Positions 17,374 through 28,121 are shown, counted from the stretch's first letter. The stretch: DNA of 34,901 nucleotides from Bacillus yapensis (GCF_005280205.1 NZ_SUND01000027.1:1-34901); one strand, 5' to 3'. Notes: generated from the letters alone by a model not told the origin. Numbers and translations: made by a program.

Positions 17374-19263
17374 CTATTCATTCGATACTCTAGCAATTCT
17401 TCCTTGCTCTAAATAAACAAGCAAAATGGAGATATCTGCAGGGTTTACGCCTGAAATACGTGATGCTTGTGCTATGGATAAAGGAAGTACCTTTTTAAGT
17501 TTTTGTCTAGCTTCGGAAGCAAGACTCGGAATCGCATCATAGTCGATGTCGGTTGGAATCTTTTTGTTTTCCATTTTCTTTAAGCGCTCAACCTGTTGAA
17601 GCGATTTTTCGATATACCCTTCATATTTAACCTGGATTTCAACCTGTTCCGTTACTTCTTCATCTAATTTCACTTCACTCGGAACGATTTGAGCAATATG
17701 CTCGTAGCTCATTTCAGGACGTTTGAGCAAATCGATTGCTTTAATACCGTCCTTCAACTCGCTTCCTCCCTGGCTCTTAATAAGCTCTTGCACTTCTGGC
17801 TTTGGCTTAATAATAATCGATTGTAATCTTTCTTTTTCTGCTTCAACAGCCGCTTTCTTAGCCAAGAATTTTTGATAGCGTTCTTCACTAATCAAGCCAA
17901 CCTGATGACCAATTTCCGTTAAACGTAAATCAGCATTATCATGTCTTAAAAGAAGACGGTATTCAGCACGTGATGTTAATAGACGATAAGGCTCGTTCGT
18001 TCCTTTTGTCACTAAATCATCGATTAATACGCCAATATAAGCATCGGAGCGGCTTAGAATAACCTCTTCTCTTCCAAGTGCTCTTCTTCCAGCATTCAGA
18101 CCAGCCATTAAACCTTGACCAGCTGCTTCTTCATAACCAGAAGTTCCATTTATTTGACCAGCAGTATAGAGATTCTTGATTTTCTTCGTTTCTAATGTTG
18201 GCCATAATTGGGTCGGAACGATCGCATCATATTCAATCGCATAGCCAGCACGCATCATTTGAGCATTTTCTAGACCAGGAAGAGTTTGTAGAATTTTATG
18301 CTGAACATCCTCTGGTAAGCTTGTAGAGAGCCCTTGAACGTATACTTCCTGCGTATTTCTACCTTCAGGCTCTAAGAAAATTTGATGTCTTGGCTTATCA
18401 TTAAAGCGAACGATCTTATCTTCAATCGATGGACAATAACGAGGACCAGTTCCTTTGATCATCCCTGAATACATCGGTGAACGGTGTAAGTTACTATCAA
18501 TAATTTGATGCGTTTTTTCATTCGTATACGTCAACCAGCATGGTAACTGATCCGTAATATATTTCGTTGTTTCATAAGAAAACGCCCTTGGCTCATCATC
18601 ACCAGGTTGAATTTCCGTTTTACTATAATCAATCGTCAGACTGTCTACACGCGGAGGTGTTCCAGTTTTAAAACGAACCAAATCAAATCCTAGATCTTCA
18701 AGGTGTTCAGAAAGTCGAATCGAAGGCTGCTGATTATTCGGACCACTTGAATATTTTAATTCCCCTAAAATAATTTCCCCGCGTAAGAACGTTCCTGTCG
18801 TAATAACAACGGTTTTGGCCGAATACTTCGCACCCGTTTTCGTAATAACCCCTGTACATGTATCGTCTTCGATGACTAATTGCTCAACCATTCCTTGTAC
18901 AAGGGTTAAGTTTGGTTCATCTTCCATTGTTTTTTTCATTTCATGCTGATAGGCAAATTTATCTGCTTGAGCTCTCAATGCTCGTACAGCAGGCCCTTTC
19001 CCTGTATTCAGCATGCGCATTTGGATATATGTTTTATCGATATTTTTGCCCATTTCTCCGCCCAAGGCATCGATTTCTCTTACAACAATTCCTTTTGCCG
19101 GTCCACCAACAGATGGATTACACGGCATAAATGCCACCATATCTAAATTAATTGTTAACACCAAAGTCTTCGCACCTTGACGAGCTGCTGCTAAACCTGC
19201 TTCCGCACCCGCATGACCAGCACCAATGACGATGACATCATAATTTCCAGCCTCGTATTGCAT
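17374..19263 (-). CDS. mnmG: tRNA uridine-5-carboxymethylaminomethyl modification enzyme MnmG
   Basis: FAD-containing subunit of the MnmE-MnmG complex that modifies the wobble uridine (U34) of certain tRNAs. The 629 residues start with the dinucleotide fold [12 protein letters not shown] (about 11-22) and [11 protein letters not shown] (about 48-58), carrying the conserved Cys. [12 protein letters not shown], the [10 protein letters not shown] block and the C-terminal MnmE-binding domain ([12 protein letters not shown]) follow. Length matches the family. The ATG has an AGGAGG site. It is downstream of mnmE by 78 bases, probably co-transcribed. Confidence 0.97.
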   Translation of the reverse strand: MQYEAGNYDVIVIGAGHAGAEAGLAAARQGAKTLVLTINLDMVAFMPCNPSVGGPAKGIVVREIDALGGEMGKNIDKTYIQMRMLNTGKGPAVRALRAQADKFAYQHEMKKTMEDEPNLTLVQGMVEQLVIEDDTCTGVITKTGAKYSAKTVVITTGTFLRGEIILGELKYSSGPNNQQPSIRLSEHLEDLGFDLVRFKTGTPPRVDSLTIDYSKTEIQPGDDEPRAFSYETTKYITDQLPCWLTYTNEKTHQIIDSNLHRSPMYSGMIKGTGPRYCPSIEDKIVRFNDKPRHQIFLEPEGRNTQEVYVQGLSTSLPEDVQHKILQTLPGLENAQMMRAGYAIEYDAIVPTQLWPTLETKKIKNLYTAGQINGTSGYEEAAGQGLMAGLNAGRRALGREEVILSRSDAYIGVLIDDLVTKGTNEPYRLLTSRAEYRLLLRHDNADLRLTEIGHQVGLISEERYQKFLAKKAAVEAEKERLQSIIIKPKPEVQELIKSQGGSELKDGIKAIDLLKRPEMSYEHIAQIVPSEVKLDEEVTEQVEIQVKYEGYIEKSLQQVERLKKMENKKIPTDIDYDAIPSLASEARQKLKKVLPLSIAQASRISGVNPADISILLVYLEQGRIARVSNE

Positions 19264-19341
19264 TACGCTGCCTCCTAGCTTCTTCTAATTAATAAATGAT
19301 CTTGATAAAAATCCTATAGCCGATTTTTAATAACCTTCTAT

Positions 19342-20727
19342 CTATTTCCCTAAACAAAATTGAGAGAATAACTGATCGATTAAGCTTTCATGTACACTTT
19401 CACCGATAATTTCTCCTAGTAGCTCCCACGTTCTAGTCAGATCGATTTGAACGATGTCAATCGGAACCCCGGCTTGGACGTTTGTTATGGCTTCTTCGAT
19501 GGAGTATAGAGATTGATTTAACAGAGCAATATGGCGACTATTGGATACATACGTCATGTCTCCCGCCTCAATCGAGCCTGCAAAGAATAGAGCAGCAATC
19601 GCCTCTTCTAATTCATCAACCCCAACATCCTCAAGCAATGAAGTCGTTACAAGCTTATGATCCTTCGCTAATTCCTTCACCCGTTCCAAATCAATTTTCT
19701 GAGGTAAATCGGTTTTATTGACAATGACAATGACGTCCATTCCCTCAACCGCTTTAAAAATATTCTCATCTTCAACCGTTAAATCATCTGCATAATTCAA
19801 GACAAGCAGTAACAAATCTGCTTCTTTTAAAACCTGCCTTGATCGCTCTACTCCAATCCGCTCTACAATATCTTCCGTTTCACGAATTCCAGCCGTATCA
19901 AGTAGTCTTAACGGAACTCCTCTGACATTGACATATTCTTCAATGACATCACGTGTAGTTCCTGGAATATCTGTCACGATCGCTTTGTTTTCATGCACTA
20001 AACTATTTAACAAGGACGATTTTCCGACATTCGGTCGACCGACAATAACCGTCGAAAGTCCTTCTCGTAAAATTTTCCCCTGTTGGGACGTTTGTAAGAG
20101 CTTCTTAATTTCGTCTCTTACATATTGTGCTTTCTCTATTAAAAGTTGATGTGTCATTTCTTCTACATCATCATACTCAGGATAATCGATATTTACTTCC
20201 ACATGAGCTAACGTTTCTAAAATTTCTTGACGAAGTCTTGAAATTAATCGTGATAATCGTCCCTCCATTTGCCCCAATGCCACGTTCATAGCCCGATCCG
20301 TTTTCGCCCGAATTAAATCCATGACCGCTTCTGCTTGGGATAAATCGATCCGACCATTTAAGAAAGCTCGCTTTGTAAATTCACCTGGATCTGCCAATCT
20401 TGCTCCTGCATTTAACACTAGCTGCAGCACACGATTGACTGAAACAAGTCCACCGTGACAATTTATTTCAACTACATCTTCTTTTGTAAAAGTTTTTGGA
20501 CCCTTCATCACAGAGACCATTACTTCCTCAGCAACCTCATCTGTTCTAGGATCTATTAAATGCCCATAATGAATGGTATGGGATGCAACATCTGTTAGCT
20601 TTTTCCCACCAACTCCTTGAAAAAGCCTTCCTGCAATTTCGATTGCTTGCTCACCACTTAAACGTACAATTGCAATTGCGCCTTCTCCCATTGGAGTTGA
20701 TATTGCTGCGATTGTATCTAATTGCAC
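19342..20727 (-). CDS. mnmE: tRNA modification GTPase MnmE
   Basis: Potassium-activated GTPase partner of MnmG in wobble-uridine modification. The 461 residues include the formyl-THF-binding N-terminal domain ([22 protein letters not shown]) and helical segments with [24 protein letters not shown]. The G domain has [25 protein letters not shown] and NKTD, and the catalytic C-terminal motif is CLGK. I use GTG 20727, 8 bases after GAGG; the longer frame from GTG 20736 overlaps that site. Three DnaA boxes lie about 100-155 bases upstream. Confidence 0.96.
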   Translation of the reverse strand: MQLDTIAAISTPMGEGAIAIVRLSGEQAIEIAGRLFQGVGGKKLTDVASHTIHYGHLIDPRTDEVAEEVMVSVMKGPKTFTKEDVVEINCHGGLVSVNRVLQLVLNAGARLADPGEFTKRAFLNGRIDLSQAEAVMDLIRAKTDRAMNVALGQMEGRLSRLISRLRQEILETLAHVEVNIDYPEYDDVEEMTHQLLIEKAQYVRDEIKKLLQTSQQGKILREGLSTVIVGRPNVGKSSLLNSLVHENKAIVTDIPGTTRDVIEEYVNVRGVPLRLLDTAGIRETEDIVERIGVERSRQVLKEADLLLLVLNYADDLTVEDENIFKAVEGMDVIVIVNKTDLPQKIDLERVKELAKDHKLVTTSLLEDVGVDELEEAIAALFFAGSIEAGDMTYVSNSRHIALLNQSLYSIEEAITNVQAGVPIDIVQIDLTRTWELLGEIIGESVHESLIDQLFSQFCLGK

Positions 20728-20824
20728 CCTTGACACCTCTTTTCGTCAAACAAAATCTATAAATACCTATTCCAAAATTATAGAATAGCACATGCTTTTC
20801 TTCAGAAAAAGTCTTTCCCCTTAG

Positions 20825-20882
20825 TTATCCACATGTTTTTATCGTCAATATGCTTTATTTTATCTTATCCACATGTGAATAA
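20825..20882. promoter_or_regulatory. Cluster of three DnaA boxes upstream of mnmE
   Basis: Perfect TTATCCACA at 20825-20833 and 20865-20873, and TGTGAATAA at 20874-20882 (TTATTCACA on the minus strand, fitting TTATNCACA), the last two abutting head to head. They lie in the jag-mnmE gap about 2.5 kb from oriC. DnaA control of mnmE or titration of DnaA is possible but not shown. Confidence 0.8.
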
Positions 20883-20920
20883 CAATAAAACTCCCTTGTC
20901 AACGCACCTTTTGACGGTAT

Positions 20921-20955
20921 AAAAAAACACCCTACTCAAAAGTAAGAGTAGAGTG
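20921..20955 (-). terminator. Terminator of spoIIIJ-jag
   Basis: Minus-strand stem CACTCTACTC / GAGTAGGGTG (10 pairs, one G-T) with an 8-base loop and a run of seven T. It lies 8 bases past the jag stop codon. Confidence 0.9.
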
Positions 20956-20963
20956 CTTAAAGT

Positions 20964-21581
20964 TTACTTATTCGGCGAAATCACAATATGTCTATTTGGT
21001 TCAACACCATCTGAATAGGTTTTGATTCGCCTATTTCCCATCAATGCCGTATGAATGACTTTTCTTTCATAAGAAGGCATTGGTTCTAACGTCACTTTTT
21101 GGCCTGTTCTTTGTGCTTTTTCAGCTAAACGCTCAGCCAATTGAATCAATGTTTCATTTCTTCTCTTGCGATAATCCTCTGCATCAAGAATGACTGTTAA
21201 GTACTGATCAGCGAAACGATTGATCACAAGTTGAGTTAAATATTGAAGTGAATTTAAGGTTTGTCCTCTTTTTCCAATCAAAAGAGCCATTTTTTCTCCA
21301 GAAAGGAGAAATTGAACTTGTTTTCCCTCTCTTTTCACTTCAATTTTGGCAGCAACACCCATTTTTTCACAAACATTTAGTAAAAATTGTTTTGCTTCTT
21401 CCACTGGATCAATTTTGACGGTTACTTTTACAATTGCCGGCCTTGATCCAAACCCGAAAATTCCTTTTTTACCTTCATCAATAATCGACACTTCTGTGCG
21501 GTCTTCTGTTGTTTCCAATTGAGCTAAAGCCGATTTGACTGCTTCTACGACGGTTTGTCCGGTAGCAGTTACTTGTCTCAC
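20964..21581 (-). CDS. jag: RNA-binding protein Jag (KhpB)
   Basis: Cytoplasmic RNA-binding protein linked with SpoIIIJ and, in other Firmicutes, with KhpA and cell elongation. The 205 residues show the Jag-N domain (1-50, [13 protein letters not shown]), a KH domain with the GxxG loop IGKRGQTL, and a C-terminal R3H domain around [16 protein letters not shown] 21581 overlaps the spoIIIJ stop (GTGA) and is preceded by GGGAGGAG, so the pair is translationally coupled. The linker between Jag-N and KH is short. Confidence 0.94.
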   Translation of the reverse strand: MRQVTATGQTVVEAVKSALAQLETTEDRTEVSIIDEGKKGIFGFGSRPAIVKVTVKIDPVEEAKQFLLNVCEKMGVAAKIEVKREGKQVQFLLSGEKMALLIGKRGQTLNSLQYLTQLVINRFADQYLTVILDAEDYRKRRNETLIQLAERLAEKAQRTGQKVTLEPMPSYERKVIHTALMGNRRIKTYSDGVEPNRHIVISPNK

Positions 21582-22357
21582 TTTTTTGCTCCTCCCGCTT
21601 TACCAGTTTCTTTTTGTGTTTTTATATCTGGACCTTTAATAAAATACGTTTGAACAATCATAAAGATATTCCCCACTACCCAGTATAATGATAAGGCTGC
21701 TGGGAAGCTTACTGCAAAAACGATAATCATGATAGGCATAATCCAAAGCATCATCGCCATTTGTGGGTTCTGATTCGCTGTACCAGCCATCATCATTTTT
21801 TGCTGAATGAATGTTGTAACACCTGCAATTAATGGTAGAAGATAAATTGGATCTGGAGACCCTAAATCAAACCATAAGAAGTCATGTTCAGCAATTTCTC
21901 TCGTTCTTGAAATCGCATGGTAAAAACCAATTAAAATTGGCATTTGAATAAATATTGGGAAACATCCAGCCATTGGATTGACATTATGTTTCTGGAACAA
22001 TGCCATTGTTTCCTGTTGAAGTTTTTGCTGTGTTTTTTGATCCTTGGAGCTATATTTTTCTTTTAACGCCTGCATTTCAGGCTGAATCGCTTGCATCGCT
22101 TTTGAACTCTTAGTTTGCTTAATCATCAGTGGTAAAATGAGCAAACGAATTAAGATGGTTACTACAATAATAGAAAGTCCGAAGTTTCCTCCTAAGAAAT
22201 CCGCCACCATTACGATAAATTGTGATAATGGATAAACGATATACTCATTCCAGAACCCTTCACTTTCTGAAGTGATTGGCTGGTTATATTCCATACACCC
22301 TGTCAGCAAGGTCGTGAGTAAAACCAATCCGATTAAAAAAAACATTCTCTTTTTCAA
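21578..22357 (-). CDS. spoIIIJ: Membrane protein insertase SpoIIIJ (YidC/Oxa1 family)
   Basis: Inserts and folds membrane proteins with or without Sec; in Bacillus the SpoIIIJ paralogue is also needed for sigma-G activity in the forespore. The 259 residues begin with a lipoprotein signal ending LLTGC, so Cys21 should be lipidated. A YidC core with five membrane segments follows, including [20 protein letters not shown] (with the conserved hydrophilic-groove Arg nearby) and [15 protein letters not shown]. The start is TTG 22357 with GGAGG 9 bases upstream. Length is typical of Gram-positive YidC1. Confidence 0.95.
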   Translation of the reverse strand: MKKRMFFLIGLVLLTTLLTGCMEYNQPITSESEGFWNEYIVYPLSQFIVMVADFLGGNFGLSIIVVTILIRLLILPLMIKQTKSSKAMQAIQPEMQALKEKYSSKDQKTQQKLQQETMALFQKHNVNPMAGCFPIFIQMPILIGFYHAISRTREIAEHDFLWFDLGSPDPIYLLPLIAGVTTFIQQKMMMAGTANQNPQMAMMLWIMPIMIIVFAVSFPAALSLYWVVGNIFMIVQTYFIKGPDIKTQKETGKAGGAKK

Positions 22358-22486
22358 CCGTAATTTCCTCCTTATATTTCAATTTCATTAGTCGCTATTA
22401 AACAAAAAGGCCTATTTTTGACGAATCAAGTGTATTGTATCATCTTTTTATAGGCCATGCTTTAGAAATATGGATGTTCTAGAAAT

Positions 22487-22852
22487 TTATTGCAATTTTT
22501 TATTTATCTTTTTCACATTTAAAACCTTTGACAGCTTTAAAACATGAATTAAACTACTTTTAATTTCAAAAAAATCCATATCAGCTGCTGGCTTCCTCGC
22601 AATGATGATGTAATCGAATTCATTTTGTAAATCATCTTCAAGCTCCAAAAAAGCTTGGCGTATGTATCGCTTAATTTGATTTCGCTTCACTGCATTCCCT
22701 AGCTTTTTACTAACTGATAAACCAATTCGAAAATGCGTCTGCCCTGGCCTTCTTAATGAGTAAACAACAAATTGGCGATTAGCAAAAGACTTTCCCTTTT
22801 TGAAAATCTCTTGGAAATCCTTATTCTTTTTTACTCTATTTTCTTTCTTCAT
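22487..22852 (-). CDS. rnpA: Ribonuclease P protein component
   Basis: Protein subunit that helps the RNase P RNA bind and cleave precursor tRNA 5' leaders. The 121 residues are highly basic and contain [10 protein letters not shown], the [23 protein letters not shown] block (the RNR motif that contacts the RNA, about 46-68) and IIIARKPAA. The ATG follows TAGGTGAGA. It lies after rpmH, the conserved order, with an attenuating hairpin between them, which would give less rnpA than rpmH mRNA. Confidence 0.96.
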   Translation of the reverse strand: MKKENRVKKNKDFQEIFKKGKSFANRQFVVYSLRRPGQTHFRIGLSVSKKLGNAVKRNQIKRYIRQAFLELEDDLQNEFDYIIIARKPAADMDFFEIKSSLIHVLKLSKVLNVKKINKKLQ

Positions 22853-22968
22853 TCTCTCACCTACAACCTACGCAACTTCAACAAATAATATCGATAACAC
22901 CTTAAAATTATCATCTTTCCCGATCATATCTATACGTCATATCCAGAAAATAAAATCTCTAGAATGAG

Positions 22969-22994
22969 AAAAAAGACCACTGACTATTCAGTGG
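22969..22994 (-). terminator. Hairpin between rpmH and rnpA
   Basis: Minus-strand stem CCACTGA / TCAGTGG with a 4-base loop, then TCTTTTTTCTC. It sits just after the rpmH stop codon. Likely a partial terminator, since no separate rnpA promoter was recognised. Confidence 0.8.
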
Positions 22995-22995
22995 C

Positions 22996-23157
<162 letters not shown>

Positions 23158-23175
23158 TTAAAGACAGTCTAAATA

Positions 23176-23205
23176 ATTATATAAACCAAACCCTAAAAAT
23201 GTCAA
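23176..23205 (-). promoter_or_regulatory. Promoter of rpmH
   Basis: Minus strand perfect TTGACA (23205-23200), an 18-base spacer and perfect TATAAT (23181-23176), in front of rpmH. Confidence 0.85.
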
Positions 23206-23329
23206 CCTCAATTAAAAATTATCTACCCTGAGCAAAATATTTTTGAAACTATTTTTTGAAGCAAGGAACACAAGAATCTATTCTACCACGAAAGTATTTT
23301 TTTGTCTCCAATCCTTTTAATTATCAAGT

Positions 23330-23647
23330 TGTGTATAACTTTCGACAGGATTTTTATTATCCACAACACATATTGACAGCTTTTGCACACATTAGATTTA
23401 TGTGGATAATTTTCATGCACACGCTGTACTTCTTGTGGATAAAGCAAGAAAACCCATTGCACCTCAATGGATTATTTGATATTATAGTTGTGTTTTCACC
23501 TTGGATATAACTTTGTGTATAACTGATTTATCCACAAACTGTGGATAATCTGTGGACAGTTTATTCACTCCTCTTGAAGAACTTTGTCCACAGATAGTGG
23601 ATACTGTCGAAATACCACTTTATTTCCTTATAATATGTTTTTCCACA
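23330..23647. other. oriC: oriC, upstream DnaA-box cluster (incA/incB equivalent)
   Basis: Within the 633-base rpmH-dnaA gap, seven sites fit TTATNCACA exactly: 23330-23338, 23401-23409, 23434-23442, 23514-23522 and 23540-23548 on the minus strand, and 23357-23365 and 23528-23536 on the plus strand. One-mismatch boxes are at 23584-23592 (TTGTCCACA) and 23639-23647 (TTTTCCACA). Density, location and the dnaA neighbour identify half of a bipartite Bacillus origin. The 23206-23329 stretch shows nothing clear. Confidence 0.95.
23341..23611. promoter_or_regulatory. Two Spo0A-type boxes in oriC
   Basis: TTCGACA at 23341-23347 (TGTCGAA on the minus strand), two bases from a DnaA box, and TGTCGAA at 23605-23611. 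Both match the Spo0A box TGTCGAA exactly. In B. subtilis, Spo0A binding to oriC limits initiation at the onset of sporulation; the same role here is inferred. Confidence 0.6.
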
Positions 23648-23658
23648 GGTTAAATTCT

Positions 23659-23664
23659 TATAAT
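23659..23664 (+). promoter_or_regulatory. Putative dnaA promoter -10 element
   Basis: Perfect TATAAT about 100 bases before dnaA, with a poor -35 region (TGTTTT, 17-base spacer) overlapping the last DnaA-like box. A second TATAAT is at 23629-23634. Overlap with a DnaA box would suit self-repression; this is tentative. Confidence 0.4.
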
Positions 23665-23763
23665 GCTATATTTGTAGCCATTGCACTTGGATTATGTATA
23701 TCAATGACAAGGTCTTTCCATAAGGCTAGACAAATTCTATAAAAAGAAAAGGAGGGAAAACGC

Positions 23764-25110
23764 TTGGAAAATATTGCGGATCTTTGGAATCAAGCTCTTT
23801 CTAGCATCGAAAAAATGATAAGCAAACCAAGCTTCGACACTTGGTTAAAGGCTACGACAGCTCATTCTCTGAAAAAAGACACGCTGACCGTGACAGCCCC
23901 GAATGAATTTGCTAGAGATTGGCTAGAAGAGCGATATTCTGAACTAATCTCCAGCATTCTATATGAACTTACTGGAGAGGAATTGAATGTTAAATTTATC
24001 ATTCCGCAAAACAAAAACGAGGAAGAAATCGATCTTCCAAATCCTCCACAAACATTTAAAAAGGATGAGGAACCGTCTGAACTGCCATTAACGATGCTGA
24101 ATCCTAAAAATACGTTTGATACATTCGTTATTGGATCCGGAAACCGTTTTGCTCATGCAGCTTCATTAGCGGTGGCAGAAGCTCCGGCAAAGGCCTACAA
24201 TCCCCTTTTCATTTATGGAGGAGTAGGATTAGGAAAAACACACTTAATGCACGCGATTGGACATTATGTTTTAGAGCATAATCCATCTGCAAAAGTAGTG
24301 TATTTATCCTCTGAAAAGTTTACGAATGAATTTATTAATTCCATTCGTGACAATAAAGCAGCTGAGTTTCGTAATAAATACCGCAAAGTGGATGTCCTAT
24401 TAATAGACGATATTCAATTTTTGGCAGGAAAAGAATCAACTCAAGAGGAATTTTTCCATACTTTTAATACGTTGCATGAAGAGAACAAGCAAATCGTCAT
24501 TTCCAGTGACCGTCCACCTAAAGAAATACCAACATTAGAGGACCGTTTACGTTCAAGATTTGAATGGGGACTCATTACCGACATTACTCCACCGGATCTC
24601 GAAACGAGGATTGCGATTTTAAGAAAAAAGGCAAAAGCAGAAGGATTAGACATTCCGAATGAAGTGATGCTGTATATTGCCAACCAAATCGACTCGAACA
24701 TCCGTGAATTAGAAGGAGCTCTCATTCGAGTTGTGGCCTATTCATCATTAATTAATAAAGATATTAATGCTGATTTAGCTGCAGAAGCTTTAAAAGATAT
24801 TATTCCTAGCTCAAAGCCGAAAATCATTACGATTTTGGATATTCAGCAGACAGTTGGGGAGTATTTCAGCGTGAAGCTGGAGGACTTTAAAGCAAAAAAA
24901 CGCACCAAATCGGTTGCATTTCCTCGCCAAATTGCGATGTATTTAGCGCGTGAACTCACTGATTTTTCTCTTCCGAAAATTGGCGAAGAGTTCGGAGGCC
25001 GTGACCATACGACCGTCATCCATGCTCATGAAAAAATTTCAAATCTGCTTCAAACTGATTTACAGTTCCAGAACCAAATGAAAGAAATCAATGAGCGATT
25101 AAAAATATAA
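23764..25110 (+). CDS. dnaA: Chromosomal replication initiator DnaA
   Basis: AAA+ initiator that binds DnaA boxes, forms a filament and melts the origin. The 448 residues show domain I (1-80), a linker, and the AAA+ domain with Walker [10 protein letters not shown] and Walker B LLIDDIQF. The C-terminal helix-turn-helix has the signature [15 protein letters not shown], which reads the boxes. The start is TTG 23764, after AAAGGAGGG; dnaA of B. subtilis also begins with TTG. It is flanked on both sides by DnaA-box clusters. Confidence 0.98.
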   Translation: MENIADLWNQALSSIEKMISKPSFDTWLKATTAHSLKKDTLTVTAPNEFARDWLEERYSELISSILYELTGEELNVKFIIPQNKNEEEIDLPNPPQTFKKDEEPSELPLTMLNPKNTFDTFVIGSGNRFAHAASLAVAEAPAKAYNPLFIYGGVGLGKTHLMHAIGHYVLEHNPSAKVVYLSSEKFTNEFINSIRDNKAAEFRNKYRKVDVLLIDDIQFLAGKESTQEEFFHTFNTLHEENKQIVISSDRPPKEIPTLEDRLRSRFEWGLITDITPPDLETRIAILRKKAKAEGLDIPNEVMLYIANQIDSNIRELEGALIRVVAYSSLINKDINADLAAEALKDIIPSSKPKIITILDIQQTVGEYFSVKLEDFKAKKRTKSVAFPRQIAMYLARELTDFSLPKIGEEFGGRDHTTVIHAHEKISNLLQTDLQFQNQMKEINERLKI

Positions 25111-25128
25111 ATTCCAATTCATCTAGTA

Positions 25129-25191
25129 CAAAAACGAACCATTACTAATGCATTTTTACATGTTATTTATTCTAATAGTGTTCGTTTTTTT
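25129..25191 (+). terminator. Putative terminator after dnaA
   Basis: Arms AAAACGAAC (25131-25139) and GTTCGTTTT (25180-25188) with extra ATTA/TAAT pairs, a large loop of about 27 bases and a run of T. The long loop makes it less certain; dnaA-dnaN read-through is usual in Bacillus. Confidence 0.5.
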
Positions 25192-25231
25192 CTTTTTGAA
25201 TGTGTATGGATTAAATAGAGTATCTTAATTC

Positions 25232-25377
25232 TGTGAATAACTTTCGAATGTTTACGCACAGTCTGTCCACATGTGGATAGGCTGTGTTTCCTTTCGAATT
25301 TAGTAGTTATCCACAAATCCACAAGCCCTACTAGTACTTCTATTACTTTTTATAAAAAAAATATATATAAAATAAGC
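25232..25377. other. oriC: oriC, dnaA-dnaN part: DnaA boxes, DnaA-trio and unwinding tract
   Basis: DnaA boxes: TGTGAATAA (25232-25240) and TTATCCACA (25307-25315), plus one-mismatch TGTGGATAG (25272-25280). Next is AAATCCACA (25315-25323) and a short GC-rich piece. Then comes the triplet series CTA CTA GTA CTT CTA TTA CTT (25328-25348), like the B. subtilis DnaA-trio, and a tract of A and T to 25377. This is the layout of the incC unwinding region, so strand opening is placed here. Confidence 0.85.
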
Positions 25378-25397
25378 TAAAACGGAGGATTAAAAAA

Positions 25398-26534
25398 ATG
25401 AGATTCATAATCCAACGGGACCGCCTCGTTCAAAGTGTTCAAGATGTCATGAAAGCTGTAACTAGCAGAACTACGATTCCGATCTTAACAGGGATCAAAA
25501 TTGTTGCGACTGATGAAGGAGTCACACTAACTGGTAGTGATTCAGATATATCAATTGAATCTTATATTCCGAAAGAAGAAGCTGGAGATGAGATCGTTGA
25601 GATTAAACAAACGGGAGCTATTGTTTTACAAGCAAAATTCTTTAGTGAAATTGTGAAAAAGCTTCCTACTGATTTTGTCGAAATGGAAGTACAAAATCAG
25701 CTGCAAGTAGTAATCCGTTCAGGTAAATCAGAGTTTAACTTAAATGGTCTAGACCCTGAAGAGTATCCAAGATTGCCACAGGTTGAAGAAGAAAATGCTT
25801 TTAAGATCCCAACAGACCTTTTAAAAGCATTGGTTCGACAAACTGTTTTTGCAGTGTCCACCTCAGAAACACGCCCTGTGTTGACAGGTGTAAACTGGAA
25901 GGTTGAAAACGGCGAATTAATCTGTATTGCAACAGATAGTCATCGTCTGGCATTACGAAAAGCGAAGATCGAAATCGAAACAGCTCATAATTATAATGTT
26001 GTCATTCCAGGTAAGAGTTTGAATGAATTAAGTAAAATTCTTGATGACAACAATGAATTAGTAGAAATTGTTATTACAGAGAACCAAGTCTTGTTTAAAG
26101 CGAAGCATTTATTGTTCTTCTCAAGATTATTGGAAGGAAATTATCCTGATACTTCAAGATTAATTCCAGCTGAAAGCAAAACGGAAGTGATCGTAAATAC
26201 AAAAGATTTTCTTCATGCAATCGATCGTGCTTCCCTATTAGCACGTGAAGGTCGTAATAATGTTGTTCGTTTAGCAACTTTAGAAAGCAAAGGAATTGAA
26301 ATTTCTTCTAACACGCCAGAAATCGGAAAAGTTATCGAGGAATTAGTAGCTCAATCGATTGATGGAGAAGAACTAAAAATTTCTTTTAGTGCGAAGTATG
26401 TGATGGATGCACTAAAAACATTAGAGGGTCATGAAATTAAAATAAGCTTTACTGGTGCGATGAGACCATTCTTGATTCGTCCACTTAATGATGATTCACT
26501 GCTTCAGCTTATTTTACCTGTACGAACTTACTAA
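25398..26534 (+). CDS. dnaN: DNA polymerase III beta subunit (sliding clamp)
   Basis: Ring-shaped dimer that tethers polymerase to DNA and serves as a hub for replication and repair proteins. The 378 residues follow the three-repeat clamp fold: MRFIIQRDRLVQSVQDV at the start, ATDSHRLALRK in the middle domain, and a C-terminus ending LILPVRTY, close to the usual PMR-type end. Length is typical. ATG has CGGAGG upstream. A strong terminator follows, separating dnaN from yaaA-recF-remB. Confidence 0.97.
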   Translation: MRFIIQRDRLVQSVQDVMKAVTSRTTIPILTGIKIVATDEGVTLTGSDSDISIESYIPKEEAGDEIVEIKQTGAIVLQAKFFSEIVKKLPTDFVEMEVQNQLQVVIRSGKSEFNLNGLDPEEYPRLPQVEEENAFKIPTDLLKALVRQTVFAVSTSETRPVLTGVNWKVENGELICIATDSHRLALRKAKIEIETAHNYNVVIPGKSLNELSKILDDNNELVEIVITENQVLFKAKHLLFFSRLLEGNYPDTSRLIPAESKTEVIVNTKDFLHAIDRASLLAREGRNNVVRLATLESKGIEISSNTPEIGKVIEELVAQSIDGEELKISFSAKYVMDALKTLEGHEIKISFTGAMRPFLIRPLNDDSLLQLILPVRTY

Positions 26535-26540
26535 TTTATG

Positions 26541-26578
26541 AAAGCTGCCAGTAATGCTACTGGTGGCTTTTATTTTTC
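26541..26578 (+). terminator. Terminator of dnaN
   Basis: 13-pair stem from AAAGCTGCCAGTA to TACTGGTGGCTTT with two adjacent G-T pairs and a 4-base loop, then TATTTTT. It starts 7 bases after the stop codon. Confidence 0.9.
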
Positions 26579-26670
26579 CTATCGCTTTCTTCAAAATTTT
26601 CTTTTCTTTGTCTATGTGTGAAATATTTAGTAAAATATAAGTAGAAGACGAATTTGGAAAAGGTGAAACG

Positions 26671-26883
26671 GTGAACAAAGAAATTCAGATTGATACAGAA
26701 TATATTACGTTAGGACAATTTCTGAAGTTAGCAGAAATCATTGATTCCGGCGGAATGGCCAAATGGTTCTTAAGTGAGCACGAAGTTATCGTTAATGGAG
26801 AGCAAGACCAAAGACGAGGTCGAAAGCTAAGAATCGGTGACCAAATCGAAATACAAAATTTTGGGGCTTTTATCATAGTGTGA
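26671..26883 (+). CDS. yaaA: S4-domain protein YaaA
   Basis: Small RNA-binding protein of the S4-like YaaA (RlbA) family, implicated in late 50S subunit assembly. The 70 residues carry a single S4 fold: ITLGQFLKLAEIIDSGGMAKWFLSEHEVIVNG, then the basic RRGRKLRIGDQIE. GTG 26671 follows AAAAGGTGAAAC. In Bacilli it always lies between dnaN and recF, which supports the assignment. A gap of about 110 bases to recF holds no clear signal. Confidence 0.93.
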   Translation: MNKEIQIDTEYITLGQFLKLAEIIDSGGMAKWFLSEHEVIVNGEQDQRRGRKLRIGDQIEIQNFGAFIIV

Positions 26884-26992
26884 TAAGGCTTATTGGTGGT
26901 TGGAGAAAAATAGGCGGAACTCCCCTATCGCTTCAAGAATAGCCACATTTTTTAAAGTGTGATTAAGAGGTTAAAAAAAGGATGTATCGTCG

Positions 26993-28111
26993 ATGTATAT
27001 TGAGCATTTGAAATTAAAAAATTACCGGAATTATAACGAAACAGAAATTCCCTTTGACAATAAGGTCAATGTTATTCTTGGAGAAAATGCTCAAGGGAAG
27101 ACGAATGTTATGGAATCTATCTATGTTTTAGCCATGGCGAAGTCCCATCGAACATCAAATGACAAAGATCTTATTTGCTGGGACGAGGAATATGCTAAAA
27201 TAGAAGGTAGGGTAAAAAAAAGACACGGTTCCATCCCGATGGAGTTAGTTATTTCAAAAAAAGGAAAAAAAGCAAAAGTTAATCATATTGAGCAACAAAA
27301 GCTCAGTCAATACATTGGAAATATGAATGTCGTCATGTTTGCGCCGGAAGACCTCCATTTAGTAAAAGGGAGCCCTCAAGTAAGGCGTCGTTTTATTGAT
27401 ATGGAAATTGGGCAGGTCTCCCCTGTTTATTTGCATGATATCGGGCAATATCAGAAAATCTTACAGCAGCGAAATCATTATTTGAAACTACTACAATTAA
27501 AAAAACAGACCGATATGACGATGCTCGATATTTTAACCGAACAATTTATTGAGACAGCTGTGAAGATTATTTCGAAACGGTTCGAATTTCTTGAGTTACT
27601 AGAAAAGTGGGCAATTCCTATTCATAAAGGAATATCAAGGGATTTAGAGACGTTGAAAATTCACTATAAACCCTCTGTCGACGTATCAGAAGAACAAGTT
27701 TTGTCGAAAATGGTAGAAGTATTCGAAGAAAAATATGCAAAGACAAAAGTAAGGGAAATCGAAAGAGGTGTGACTTTATTCGGTCCACACCGAGATGATC
27801 TCCTTTTTCATGTAAATAATAGAGATGTGCAAACATTTGGATCGCAGGGGCAACAAAGAACGACTGCCTTATCTCTAAAGCTTGCTGAAATAGAGTTGAT
27901 TCGTTCAGAAATCGATGAATATCCAATCCTATTATTGGACGATGTACTCTCTGAACTGGATGATTATCGGCAATCCCATTTGTTAAATACCATTCAAGGC
28001 AAGGTTCAGACATTTGTAACGACAACAAGTGTCGATGGGATCGATCATCAAACCTTAAAGGAAGCTTCGACTTTTAAAGTGGAAACTGGAAGGATTGAAA
28101 AACTTCAGTGA
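26993..28111 (+). CDS. recF: DNA replication and repair protein RecF
   Basis: SMC-like ATPase that helps load RecA at gapped DNA with RecO and RecR. The 372 residues have Walker [10 protein letters not shown] (about 30-38), the conserved [25 protein letters not shown] and the ABC-type signature/Walker [20 protein letters not shown] with [11 protein letters not shown]. Length is standard. ATG 26993 has an AAGGATG-type site. Its end overlaps nothing once the remB start is corrected; 10 bases separate stop and start. Confidence 0.96.
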   Translation: MYIEHLKLKNYRNYNETEIPFDNKVNVILGENAQGKTNVMESIYVLAMAKSHRTSNDKDLICWDEEYAKIEGRVKKRHGSIPMELVISKKGKKAKVNHIEQQKLSQYIGNMNVVMFAPEDLHLVKGSPQVRRRFIDMEIGQVSPVYLHDIGQYQKILQQRNHYLKLLQLKKQTDMTMLDILTEQFIETAVKIISKRFEFLELLEKWAIPIHKGISRDLETLKIHYKPSVDVSEEQVLSKMVEVFEEKYAKTKVREIERGVTLFGPHRDDLLFHVNNRDVQTFGSQGQQRTTALSLKLAEIELIRSEIDEYPILLLDDVLSELDDYRQSHLLNTIQGKVQTFVTTTSVDGIDHQTLKEASTFKVETGRIEKLQ

Positions 28112-28121
28112 GGTGAGAACA

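Noticed and set aside
23256-23510. 84-residue plus-strand open frame in oriC
   Set aside because: It runs through DnaA boxes, has no ribosome site, and its composition follows the AT-rich origin.
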